Source of the DNA: an uncultured Pseudomonadales bacterium
GTDB lineage: Bacteria; Pseudomonadota; Gammaproteobacteria; Pseudomonadales; Cellvibrionaceae
Assembly (NCBI GenBank): GCA_947494095.1
Contig: CANLTI010000030.1
Coordinates: 1-57,159 of the forward strand
DNA length: 57,159 nucleotides
Direction: 5' to 3'
Shown: one piece after another, positions 26,743 to 35,031 of the stretch
Numbering within the stretch: the first letter of the stretch is position 1
Layout: every line of letters begins with the position of its first letter
Notes under the pieces: generated by a model
What the model was told of the DNA's origin: nothing
Seen by the model: the letters and a program-made list of their open reading frames with translations, nothing else
Database searches by the model: none
Position numbers and translations under genes: made by a program

Positions 26743-28002
26743 TTGATTTACGTTGATGATTCTTTTTTTGATAAAAAATTTTTCGATAGTTGCTATGATG
26801 CTTTTGACCAACATAGTGTTATTTCTCAGTGTAAGGGTCGGCGTATAGCAGTGTGCATGAGTAATATCTCTGTCTGGATTGCACTGTGTTTATATATTAA
26901 GGAAAAGGGTGGTGCTGTATTCCCATTACCTGTGGATACTCCTCTAGCCGCAGCACAAAGAAGAGCTAAGCTAGCGCAGTGTCAATATCTTATCTTTGGC
27001 GATGACGCCGTTGCTTCTGGTGATTGTTGTGAGGTGTTAATGGATGCTACCGAGGTTTTTTCTGGATCATTAATACAGATGAGTTCAGGCACTACTGGTA
27101 ATCCGAAAGTTATAGAGAGAAGCTGGTCCAGTATTGACCTAGAAATATCAAGTTATATGACAGAGGCTTTCCCTGAAGGCAGTAGCATGATCCCTGTGGT
27201 GGCCTGCCCAGTTAATCATTCATACGGTTTGATATGTGGCGTGCTTGTTGCGTTAAAGAGAGGTGTTCATCCGGTTATTATACGCAATAACAACCCTAAA
27301 TATATTCTTAAGCGAATACAGTCGTTAGATAATTATATTGTGTACTCTTCTCCTATTTTATTGGGTGCTATAGCAATTTTAGCAAAAGATAATAATCCAA
27401 TAAAAGCTGTCATGACTTCGGGTAGTGTCATGCAAAAACCATTTTTTGAAAAATTAAAGATAAAAGTGTTAAGTATATATCAGCAATACGGATGTTCTGA
27501 GATAGGTTGCATTTCTTTAGCGAAAAATATTTCGTCTGAGAGTGAAATAGGTAAAGTTTTACCTCATCTGGATGTTTCTGCGGGCAGTGATAGTGATACG
27601 CCAAAAGAAATAGTAGCAATATTGCCTGGTGGCCATAAGGTTTCAACGTGTGATTTAGGTTTTTTTGATAAAGCTAATGTTTTACATTTTACTTCTCGTA
27701 TCGACGATATGATAAATGTATCTGGCTTTAATGTGTATCCTGGTGAGGTTGAAAATATTATTTTAGAAATGCCCGGTATGCTTGATGTTGTTGTGTTTAA
27801 GCGCCAGCATTCATTAGGTCATGATCAGGTGTGTCTGAATTATGTTTCTGATGTCGAGTTACTAGATAGCGAGATTAGGCAATGGTGCAAGTCTCGGTTG
27901 TCTCATCACCAGATTCCTATGGTGATCTCTAGTGTTGATGAAATTCCACGTTTACCCAATGGTAAAGTTAGCCGTAATAAAATGGCTATTTCACTAGCAT
28001 AA
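26743..28002 (+). CDS. asbC: 3,4-dihydroxybenzoate-AMP ligase AsbC-like
   Basis: 419 aa; Bacillus AsbC is about 412. The start is TTG 26743, fixed by TAGGAG seven bases before; no ATG fits. The adenylation motifs are QMSSGTTGNPKVIERSW (A3), YQQYGCSEIGCIS (A5), and RIDDMINVSGFNVYPGEVE with RLPNGKVSRNKM (A7-A10). It activates 3,4-dihydroxybenzoate as the AMP ester and loads it on the carrier domain encoded next. It is shorter at the N-terminus than typical acyl-CoA synthetases, as expected for AsbC. Confidence 0.88.
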   Translation: MIYVDDSFFDKKFFDSCYDAFDQHSVISQCKGRRIAVCMSNISVWIALCLYIKEKGGAVFPLPVDTPLAAAQRRAKLAQCQYLIFGDDAVASGDCCEVLMDATEVFSGSLIQMSSGTTGNPKVIERSWSSIDLEISSYMTEAFPEGSSMIPVVACPVNHSYGLICGVLVALKRGVHPVIIRNNNPKYILKRIQSLDNYIVYSSPILLGAIAILAKDNNPIKAVMTSGSVMQKPFFEKLKIKVLSIYQQYGCSEIGCISLAKNISSESEIGKVLPHLDVSAGSDSDTPKEIVAILPGGHKVSTCDLGFFDKANVLHFTSRIDDMINVSGFNVYPGEVENIILEMPGMLDVVVFKRQHSLGHDQVCLNYVSDVELLDSEIRQWCKSRLSHHQIPMVISSVDEIPRLPNGKVSRNKMAISLA

Positions 28003-28037
28003 ATCAATAATATTAGATTTTTACTCAAGGTGTATTT

Positions 28038-29330
28038 ATGACTAAGCAACAAATTGCTATGTGTATTTTTAAAGTGTTAAGTGAGACAATGGCTCATCCT
28101 CATTTAAAATATTTTAATAGCGATGCTAATTTTATTAATGATTTAGCGCTTGATTCATCATTGCTTTTGCAGTTGTTGATGCATTTGGATGTAGAATATA
28201 ATTTGAGTGTTTCTGAGGAGGCGCTCCTTAATGAAGATTTTGAAACAGTTAGGCACGTTGTTAATAGTATTTATTCAGCGCAAAATCTGCCTTCTATTGA
28301 AAAGGGACTTGAAGTTTATGAAGATCTTAAAGTGCATTGCGTTGCAAGCAATTTAAGTGAGATTGTTAAACGTCAGCCAGGCTTAGACCATAGGATTATT
28401 TATTTTTCGGTATGGGATGCCGAGGTATGTATTGATGATAATTTTATCTTAACATATCACAGTGACACAATTGATCACTCTCGCTTTATTGATAGTTATG
28501 AATATCTTTATGGTATGAAAATAAGGTCATGGTATCAACATGAAAAAACTAAAGAAGATAACATTGATACATTAATCTCATTGGTGGAAAATAAAACAGA
28601 AGATCAGCATATCATGGTGATGCTAGATATGTATCACCTACCCAATAGAGATAACGAATTCAATAAAGATCCTTTCCCTCATTATTTAATGTTAGGCCCA
28701 ACAAATAACCCGGATGAATGGATGGTGTATGACCCTGATTATCGCTGGGAAGGTATATCTACCAAAGATGAAATTATCAATGCCGTAAATAAACCAACAG
28801 TATCTGGCGGCTATATTTTTTCTGATAAAAAAGCATCTCCTACAACACCTGAAGCTGTCAAAAAATATTTTGAAAGTGGGTTTTCAGTAGGCTCTAACCC
28901 CGTTACTGACGCTGTTCGCGCAGTAATTCAGGCGCATTTAGATGGATTCAATAAATTAGGCGATGAGCTACCGCTTAATCATTTAGCAAAAGCAGTTGAA
29001 GAGCTACCGGTCTTAGCACCCAGAAAATACGCTTACGAACACGGTTTTGCATTTTTTTGGCGTGAATTACTATTGCCTGAGTCAGAGTTTGATCACTGGT
29101 GTGATGTGATAGATGAGCTTGCTAAAACCTATAAACTTATTCAGTTTCATGCAATGAAAATGTCACTAACTAAAAATAGAGAGATAGCTAAAAATATTTT
29201 TGATCTTTTAGATCAGCAAGATGTGCGTGAATTTGATTTAAAGAATCAGCTGTATGCGGTTTACCTCATCTGGTGCGAGAAAAATATCCACTTATATCAA
29301 TCACATAATGAAGCGCAGAGTACTCTATGA
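28038..29330 (+). CDS. AsbD-AsbE fusion: aryl carrier domain plus AsbE-like condensing domain
   Basis: 430 aa. Residues 1-80 are an acyl carrier domain with the phosphopantetheine serine at Ser40 in DLALDSSLLLQLL. After a short linker, residues ~93-430 look like AsbE (about 327 aa in Bacillus), the protein that moves 3,4-dihydroxybenzoate to spermidine. In Bacillus AsbD (91 aa) and AsbE are separate. I see no internal stop, frameshift or second ribosome site, so one chain is expected, which would tether donor and acceptor sites. It overlaps asbF by ATGA. The AsbE assignment rests mostly on size and position. Confidence 0.78.
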   Translation: MTKQQIAMCIFKVLSETMAHPHLKYFNSDANFINDLALDSSLLLQLLMHLDVEYNLSVSEEALLNEDFETVRHVVNSIYSAQNLPSIEKGLEVYEDLKVHCVASNLSEIVKRQPGLDHRIIYFSVWDAEVCIDDNFILTYHSDTIDHSRFIDSYEYLYGMKIRSWYQHEKTKEDNIDTLISLVENKTEDQHIMVMLDMYHLPNRDNEFNKDPFPHYLMLGPTNNPDEWMVYDPDYRWEGISTKDEIINAVNKPTVSGGYIFSDKKASPTTPEAVKKYFESGFSVGSNPVTDAVRAVIQAHLDGFNKLGDELPLNHLAKAVEELPVLAPRKYAYEHGFAFFWRELLLPESEFDHWCDVIDELAKTYKLIQFHAMKMSLTKNREIAKNIFDLLDQQDVREFDLKNQLYAVYLIWCEKNIHLYQSHNEAQSTL

Positions 29331-30205
29331 AATTAAATGTATGCACCATTTCTTTTAGACATCAGTTGATATCACTCAAGCAAATTGCTTTGTGGGCAAA
29401 GAGTAATGATTTTAAAGGTATAGAGCTGTGGGGAGTTCATGCCGCTAATATGGGTGATGATTTGGAGTGTGATTTATCATGGTTAAAATCACAAGACCTT
29501 AATGTACCAATGATTAGTGATTATTTGATATTAGATGGCAATCACCAAGTTGCTGTGGAAAAAGCAAAGTCATTAGCTCGATTGTGTCATTATTGGGGGG
29601 CGTCTAAGCTGCGCACTTTTGCGGGATCTAAGGCAAGTAAAGATGTTACCAAGCAGCAGCGTCAAGATTGGGTTAAGCGTTTACAGTCACTTTGTAGTGT
29701 GGTGCAAGATTTTGGTTTGTACCTGGTGATAGAGACACATCCTAACTCGTTGGCAGATTCATTAGAGTCTACATTGCAATTGATTGGCGAGGTGAATCAT
29801 CCGGCTTTGCGTATTAATTTTGATGTTATTCATGTATGGGAGTCTGGCGCGGACCCTATCAGAGCATTAAATACACTGTCCCCATTTATTGAGCATATTC
29901 ATTTGAAAAATATTAGTCACCGCTCACTTTTAGGGGTTTTTAACCCAGGTAATGTATACGCCCCAGCAGGAGGTCGCGAAGGCATGGTTAATTTGTTTGA
30001 GGGTGAATATGACTTCCCTAAATTTTTAGATGCCTTAAAAAGTAATAGGGGGAGTCAGTGGGGGTCTCTTGATGCTAGCTTGGAATGGTTTGGTCCTTCT
30101 GTTATTCATACTTTAGAGCATGACAAGCAACAGCTTATTGAGCGTGGCTACAGTAATGCTAATGGTGTTAATAAGAACGGTCATTCTTTAGTGTCAGCAG
30201 TGTAG
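29327..30205 (+). CDS. asbF: 3-dehydroshikimate dehydratase AsbF-like
   Basis: 292 aa (Bacillus AsbF is about 280), a sugar-phosphate-isomerase type TIM barrel. Putative metal and active-site residues lie in LVIETHPNSLADSL, NFDVIHVWESGADP and IEHIHLKNISH. It converts 3-dehydroshikimate to 3,4-dihydroxybenzoate, the catechol of petrobactin. Its start overlaps the stop of the AsbDE fusion. Presence directly in the NIS operon is the strongest sign that the product carries 3,4- rather than 2,3-dihydroxybenzoate. Confidence 0.88.
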   Translation: MKLNVCTISFRHQLISLKQIALWAKSNDFKGIELWGVHAANMGDDLECDLSWLKSQDLNVPMISDYLILDGNHQVAVEKAKSLARLCHYWGASKLRTFAGSKASKDVTKQQRQDWVKRLQSLCSVVQDFGLYLVIETHPNSLADSLESTLQLIGEVNHPALRINFDVIHVWESGADPIRALNTLSPFIEHIHLKNISHRSLLGVFNPGNVYAPAGGREGMVNLFEGEYDFPKFLDALKSNRGSQWGSLDASLEWFGPSVIHTLEHDKQQLIERGYSNANGVNKNGHSLVSAV

Positions 30206-30214
30206 GTTGATTTT

Positions 30215-31354
30215 ATGACAATATCCACACCATATTATTTAATTGATCAAAAACGAATGTTACCAGCAATGCAGATTATTCGTTATATCCGCCAAAATTC
30301 CGGTGCTAAATCGGTATTGGCACTCAAGTGCTTTTCTTCTTGGTGCGTTTTTGATTTTATGAATCAGTATATGGATGGTACAACAAGTAGCAGTTTATAT
30401 GAGGCGCGCTTAGGATTTGAAAAGTTTGGCGGTGAAAACCATGGCTATAGCGTCGCTTATGATGATGATGAAATTAAAGAGGTGACTCAATACTGTAACA
30501 AGATTATCTTTAATTCACTCAGTCAATTGAGTCGTTTTAAACACTCGACAAAAGATATTTCTTTAGGGTTAAGGTTAAACCCAGGAGTGGGTCACTCATC
30601 TTATTCGTTAAGTGATACGGTTTCTCGTTATTCCCGCTTAGGCGTGCGTGCCGATCAATTATCTCTAGATGTCGTTAATGATATTGACGGGGTCATGTTT
30701 CATGTGAACTGTGAAAATGATGATGTTTTTAATTTTATAGAACAAATAGAGCTTATTGAGGAAAAATTTTATTATCTATTGGGTGAGCTTAAGTGGGTTA
30801 GTTTTGGTGGTGGCTTGGCTTTTACAAGTGAAGGGTTTCCAGTAGATGACCTGTGCTTACGTCTTAAGCAGTTTTCAGATAAGCATGCAGTGCAAATTTA
30901 TTTAGAGCCTGGCGAAGCTGCCGTTAAAAATTCGACATCTTTAATCGTAAAGGTATTAGATATTGTTGAGAATGAATTGCCTACACTCATTGTGGATGCG
31001 GGTGTGGAAACGCATGCTTTAGATGCTTTGGTCTATCAATTCTCGCCTAGTTTAGAAGGCGCAGAGGTAATTGACGAGACAGATGTTAATCGTGTGTTAT
31101 CTCAAGGTAGGCTAGTTTATCGCGTTTGCGGTAGAACCTGTTTGGCCGGAGATTTTTTTGGCTTATATAGTTTTAATAAAAAATTTAAAGTAGGTGATAT
31201 CTTGAGTTTTACAGATATGGCAGGGTATACAATGGTTAAAAAGAATTTTTTTAATGGTATAAAAATGCCCTCTATTTGTTATAAAGATTTAGACGGTAAT
31301 GTACATCAAGCACAGGAAAGCTCTTATGAAGATTTTAGAGACTTTTTATCATAA
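30215..31354 (+). CDS. nspC: Carboxy(nor)spermidine decarboxylase
   Basis: 379 aa, PLP fold III decarboxylase. The PLP lysine is K38 in SVLALKCFSSW, and HVNCENDD, WVSFGGGLAF and YLEPGEAAV are the usual PLP and substrate loops. The active-site Cys is in CGRTCLAGDFFG. It removes CO2 from carboxyspermidine or carboxynorspermidine. The gene follows asbF by 9 bp, so it is in the siderophore operon and would deliver spermidine (or norspermidine) to AsbA/AsbB/AsbE. A good AGGTTGA site precedes the ATG. Confidence 0.88.
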   Translation: MTISTPYYLIDQKRMLPAMQIIRYIRQNSGAKSVLALKCFSSWCVFDFMNQYMDGTTSSSLYEARLGFEKFGGENHGYSVAYDDDEIKEVTQYCNKIIFNSLSQLSRFKHSTKDISLGLRLNPGVGHSSYSLSDTVSRYSRLGVRADQLSLDVVNDIDGVMFHVNCENDDVFNFIEQIELIEEKFYYLLGELKWVSFGGGLAFTSEGFPVDDLCLRLKQFSDKHAVQIYLEPGEAAVKNSTSLIVKVLDIVENELPTLIVDAGVETHALDALVYQFSPSLEGAEVIDETDVNRVLSQGRLVYRVCGRTCLAGDFFGLYSFNKKFKVGDILSFTDMAGYTMVKKNFFNGIKMPSICYKDLDGNVHQAQESSYEDFRDFLS

Positions 31355-31386
31355 TTAATTGCTTAACAAGTCTTTAGGGGGCCACT

Positions 31387-32643
31387 ATGAAAAAAAGAGT
31401 TCTAATTATAGGTGCTGGTGCTGTTGGTGCTGTCGTTGCGAATAAATGTGCGCAAAATAGTCAGGTGTTTTCAGAGGTTTGCATTGCTTCTCATCATGTC
31501 GAAAAATGTAACTCGATTTTAGATGGCATAAAAAACAAAAATAATATTGAAGGGTGCTGTATCTATACTGCGCACGTAGATGCTTGTAATACGCAGGATG
31601 TTATTTCTCGGATTATTGATTCGGGGAGTGATATTGTTATTAATGTATGTACTGCCTTTGTGAATATGTCTATTCTTGATGCTTGTATTGCAACAGGCGC
31701 TGCCTATATCGATACCGCTGTACATGAAGATTACGATGTGATGAACGCACCTTACCCATGGTATGCTAACTTTGAGTGGAAAAAAAGACAACGCTGTAAA
31801 GAAAAAGGTGTGACGGCAATTTTAGGTGCAGGCTTTGACCCTGGAGTCGTCAATGCGTACTGCGCTTATGCCCAGAAGAAGGAATTTGATGTAATAGATA
31901 GTATAGATATTATGGATGTCAACGCTGGAGATCATGGGTGTTTTTTTTCGACTAACTTTGATCCAGAAATTAATCTGCGAGAAATTATCGAAGATGCCGG
32001 CTGCTTGGAAGATGGTCAATGGCGTACCTATCAACATCATTCTCGCGCGATAGAATATGATTTTCCCGAGGTGGGGTTACATAAATTATATCTTATGGGG
32101 CATGATGAGGTGCATTCATTATCGATAAACATTGCGGATGTAAAGTCTGTTCGGTTTTGGATGGGGTTTAGCGATCATTACATTAACTGCTTAAATGTGT
32201 TTAAAAATGTAGGGTTACTTAATCATAAAAAAATACAAATCTCTGGTGGGCAAAATGTTGTACCATTACATTTACTTAAAGCCTGTTTGCCCGAGCCCGC
32301 CAGTTTGGCACCTAACTACATAGGTAAAACATGTATAGGCACTCTCATTAAGGGCACCTACAACAACAAGCCTAAAGAAGTGTTTATTTATAATATTTGT
32401 GATCATCAAGAGGCGTATCATGATGTCAATTCACAAGCGATTGCTTTTACCGCTGGCGTGCCGCCAGTTGCAGCTGCATTATTAATAGCAAGAGGGGACT
32501 GGGATGTCAAAACCATGGCAAATGTGGAAGAGCTAGATCCGGAGCCTTTTTTAAGTATTTTAAATAAAATGGGTTTATCAACATGCATTCATGAAACGCC
32601 GATCAATGATGAGCTTAGCTTGCCTCGTACTCTTTGTGCTTAA
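31387..32643 (+). CDS. Carboxy(nor)spermidine synthase (saccharopine dehydrogenase family)
   Basis: 418 aa. The Rossmann motif is VLIIGAGAVGAVVANKC at residues 5-21; ILGAGFDPGVVNAYCAYA is typical for this family. It reductively joins aspartate semialdehyde to putrescine (or diaminopropane), giving the carboxy-polyamine used by the preceding gene. It starts 32 bp after that gene behind AGGGGG. The two genes together form the alternative, SpeE/SpeD-independent spermidine route. Which polyamine is made cannot be read from the sequence. Confidence 0.88.
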   Translation: MKKRVLIIGAGAVGAVVANKCAQNSQVFSEVCIASHHVEKCNSILDGIKNKNNIEGCCIYTAHVDACNTQDVISRIIDSGSDIVINVCTAFVNMSILDACIATGAAYIDTAVHEDYDVMNAPYPWYANFEWKKRQRCKEKGVTAILGAGFDPGVVNAYCAYAQKKEFDVIDSIDIMDVNAGDHGCFFSTNFDPEINLREIIEDAGCLEDGQWRTYQHHSRAIEYDFPEVGLHKLYLMGHDEVHSLSINIADVKSVRFWMGFSDHYINCLNVFKNVGLLNHKKIQISGGQNVVPLHLLKACLPEPASLAPNYIGKTCIGTLIKGTYNNKPKEVFIYNICDHQEAYHDVNSQAIAFTAGVPPVAAALLIARGDWDVKTMANVEELDPEPFLSILNKMGLSTCIHETPINDELSLPRTLCA

Positions 32644-32777
32644 ATGATGCTGCTCAAAATTCAACTCGCTTGAATACCGTATTCACCCAATAGTGTATGT
32701 CAGTACACAGCATGAAAAGTGTTAATATTTGTGAGATCATCATAGGTATATTTATTTCACAATAGAGTAAGGCTTTT

Positions 32778-33464
32778 ATGTCGGTAGCATCAAAAATTCT
32801 TATTATTGAAGACGATCAAGCCCTTAATAGGCAAATGAATGACCTGATGGAGGGTGCTGGTTATGAGGTTGAGTCTTGTTTTGATGGTGATTCAGGATTG
32901 ATCGCGGCAATGCAAGAGCGTTTCCAGCTTATTCTTTTGGATGTGATGCTACCTATTTATGATGGCATTACGCTACTCGCTATGTTGCGAAAAACAAGCC
33001 AGGTCCCTGTCATTGTTGTATCGGCTAAAGGTGCCGAGCAAGAGCGTATTATGGGATTCCGTGAGGGCGCAGATGATTATGTCTCTAAGCCTTTTAACCC
33101 GACTGAGCTTGTGTTGCGTGTAGAAACTTTATTGCGTCGTGCGCAGCCACAAGTCTTGCACCACCATAGTCAAGTGGTTATTGATTCTTTAGTCTTAGAT
33201 AGCGTATCGCAAACGGCTTGTGTTGGTGAGGTTGATATTAATCTCACCTCAACGCAGTTTAAATTGTTGTGGGAGCTAGGTACGCAAAAAGGAACAATGT
33301 TAACTAAGGCATATCTTTCTAGGCAGGTTCTTAATAAAGCCTTGGGGACTTATGATCGCAGTTTAGACATGCATTTGAGTCGAGTAAGGCGCAAGCTCAA
33401 TGAAGGTGGCTGGCAAGGCACACGTCTACAAACGGTACATGGCTCTGGTTATCGTTTGACATGA
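32778..33464 (+). CDS. OmpR-family response regulator, RstA-like
   Basis: 228 aa. The receiver is complete: acidic residues E11-D12-D13 (ILIIEDD), phospho-acceptor D55 (LILLDVMLP), S82 and K104 (VSKPF). The DNA-binding half has LTSTQFKLLWELGTQKGTML, then DRSLDMHLSRVRRKL and LQTVHGSGYRLT. The segment before the recognition helix recalls RstA. It overlaps the kinase gene by ATGA. It is the best candidate to bind the TGTAAC repeats of this locus. Confidence 0.9.
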   Translation: MSVASKILIIEDDQALNRQMNDLMEGAGYEVESCFDGDSGLIAAMQERFQLILLDVMLPIYDGITLLAMLRKTSQVPVIVVSAKGAEQERIMGFREGADDYVSKPFNPTELVLRVETLLRRAQPQVLHHHSQVVIDSLVLDSVSQTACVGEVDINLTSTQFKLLWELGTQKGTMLTKAYLSRQVLNKALGTYDRSLDMHLSRVRRKLNEGGWQGTRLQTVHGSGYRLT

Positions 33465-34876
33465 GCCGGGGCTTACTATGGAAAATTAGTTGGATTTTTG
33501 TATTGGGTATTGTTGCCATGTTTTATCTTATTGATTATTTAACATGGCGAGCAGAAGAGGGTATGAGCTTATTGGATGAGCCACATCGCCAGCAGCTGGA
33601 GCGCTGGGGTGCGCAAGCAGAGGCTTACTATAATGCCGGAAAAATAGACGAATTAACACATTGGTTGGCAACCTTAGAGCAACAAGAAGAGACCCAAACG
33701 GCAGTGGTTACTTATACAACTCGCCAACTGGTTAAGGCTAAGCTCGATGCTGAAGCTTATACGGGATTTAATTTGGGGCGTAGTATTGAATGGAAGGTGC
33801 ACCTCTATTTTACTGAAAACCCCGTTATTGAAATCCCTTTTACGCAGGGAAATATCAGCTTTTTGGTCGTATTGCCTGAGCGAATGCGACCTGGGGCGCA
33901 CTGGCTTACGGCTCGGCTGGCGCTGCAGGTGGTATTGCCTATGCTGCTGCTGGGTGTTTTGGCCTTGCTATTGTACCGCCATATCATGCAGCCTCTTTAT
34001 GCACTTCAAAAAGCGACACGCGAATTTAGCTTGGGCAATTTTGCGGTGCGCGCAGGCTCTTTACTGGCGCCGCGTAACGATGAGCTTTCGGCGTTAGCCA
34101 ATACGTTTGATCAAATGGCGACACGTATTGGTGATCAAATTACGACGCAGCGACAGCTTATTGCCGATTTATCACACGAGTTGCGAACGCCATTGGCGCG
34201 TTTAGATATTGCATTGGACTGCGCTAAATCGGGCATACCCGATGCAGCAGTGATTCATCGAGCATTGCGAGAATCCAGTAAAATACGATGCCTTGTTGAA
34301 GATGTGTTGGTGTTGGCATGGTTGGAGAATGAGCGGCCGCAGCTAAAGCAAGAAGATATTGATTTTGTCGACTTGATTGACGTTATTATTGATGATGCAA
34401 ATTTTGAGTATCCTAATCATATTATTATGGCTGAGCTACCGAATGCAGCACCTTTAATGAACTCTAATCACCGCGCGGTGGGTCAAGCTATTGAAAATGT
34501 GATTCGTAATGCATTGCGCCATAGTCCGGTAAACCTGCCTATCTTGGTGCGCTTAGAACAGCACAAAACAGATTATGTACTAGTGGTACAAGATAGTGGC
34601 CCCGGGGTGCCTGAAGCGCTGTTAGAGACTATCTTCAAGCCTTTTTTTAGGGTGGAGCCTTCGCGTTTAATTCAACCAAACGCGAGGGCATCTTACACCG
34701 CAACCGATGTTAAAGCCTCAGCCGCTCATACCACCGCAGGCGGTATCAATAGCACCGGTTGCGGCCTTGGTTTGGCGTTGGCGCGCCGACAATTACATGC
34801 GGTAAGCGGTAGTATTGTGGCCTCTAATCGCAGTTGTGGCGGGCTTGAAATAACCATTACGCTGCCCGTGCAATAG
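33461..34876 (+). CDS. Sensor histidine kinase
   Basis: 471 aa. Membrane segments lie at about residues 8-25 and 154-172, with a ~125-residue periplasmic sensor between them. A HAMP domain covers about 173-225, and the phospho-acceptor is H239 in DLSHELRTPLARLD. ATP-site boxes are IENVIRNALRHS (N), QDSGPGVPEALLETIFKPFF (G1/F) and GCGLGLALARRQ (G2). An insertion of about 30 residues lies between the F and G2 boxes. It would phosphorylate the adjacent regulator; the periplasmic signal is unknown, with iron or siderophore status a guess from context. Confidence 0.93.
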   Translation: MSRGLLWKISWIFVLGIVAMFYLIDYLTWRAEEGMSLLDEPHRQQLERWGAQAEAYYNAGKIDELTHWLATLEQQEETQTAVVTYTTRQLVKAKLDAEAYTGFNLGRSIEWKVHLYFTENPVIEIPFTQGNISFLVVLPERMRPGAHWLTARLALQVVLPMLLLGVLALLLYRHIMQPLYALQKATREFSLGNFAVRAGSLLAPRNDELSALANTFDQMATRIGDQITTQRQLIADLSHELRTPLARLDIALDCAKSGIPDAAVIHRALRESSKIRCLVEDVLVLAWLENERPQLKQEDIDFVDLIDVIIDDANFEYPNHIIMAELPNAAPLMNSNHRAVGQAIENVIRNALRHSPVNLPILVRLEQHKTDYVLVVQDSGPGVPEALLETIFKPFFRVEPSRLIQPNARASYTATDVKASAAHTTAGGINSTGCGLGLALARRQLHAVSGSIVASNRSCGGLEITITLPVQ

Positions 34877-34896
34877 TGTTGCTTTGTTATTCAGTC

Positions 34897-34928
34897 AATA
34901 GAGCAAAAGCCCAGTTCTTTGCTCTATT
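34897..34928 (+). terminator. Hairpin after the kinase gene, possible terminator
   Basis: Perfect 11-bp stem AATAGAGCAAA / TTTGCTCTATT around a 10-nt loop, 20 bp after the kinase stop. The T tract after it is weak (ATTTACTA), so termination may be partial. It separates the two-component genes from the receptor promoter. Confidence 0.55.
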
Positions 34929-34945
34929 TACTAGCTGGCTGTCAT

Positions 34946-35001
34946 TGTAACAATTGCAACAGTTCTTTACTTAGTCTCTCAAATGGGAATAATTCTCATT
35001 T
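34946..35001 (+). promoter_or_regulatory. TonB receptor promoter: TGTAAC repeat plus Fur box
   Basis: TGTAAC-AAT-TGCAAC (34946-34960) is followed at about 34984-34998 by TGGGAAT-A-ATTCTCA, a nearly perfect 7-1-7 Fur box. It is the same arrangement as before asbA. A -10 element is not clear. It lies 30 bp before the receptor start. Confidence 0.7.
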
Positions 35002-35031
35002 TCTTTAAGACTAATTATGGAGTTTGAAGTA

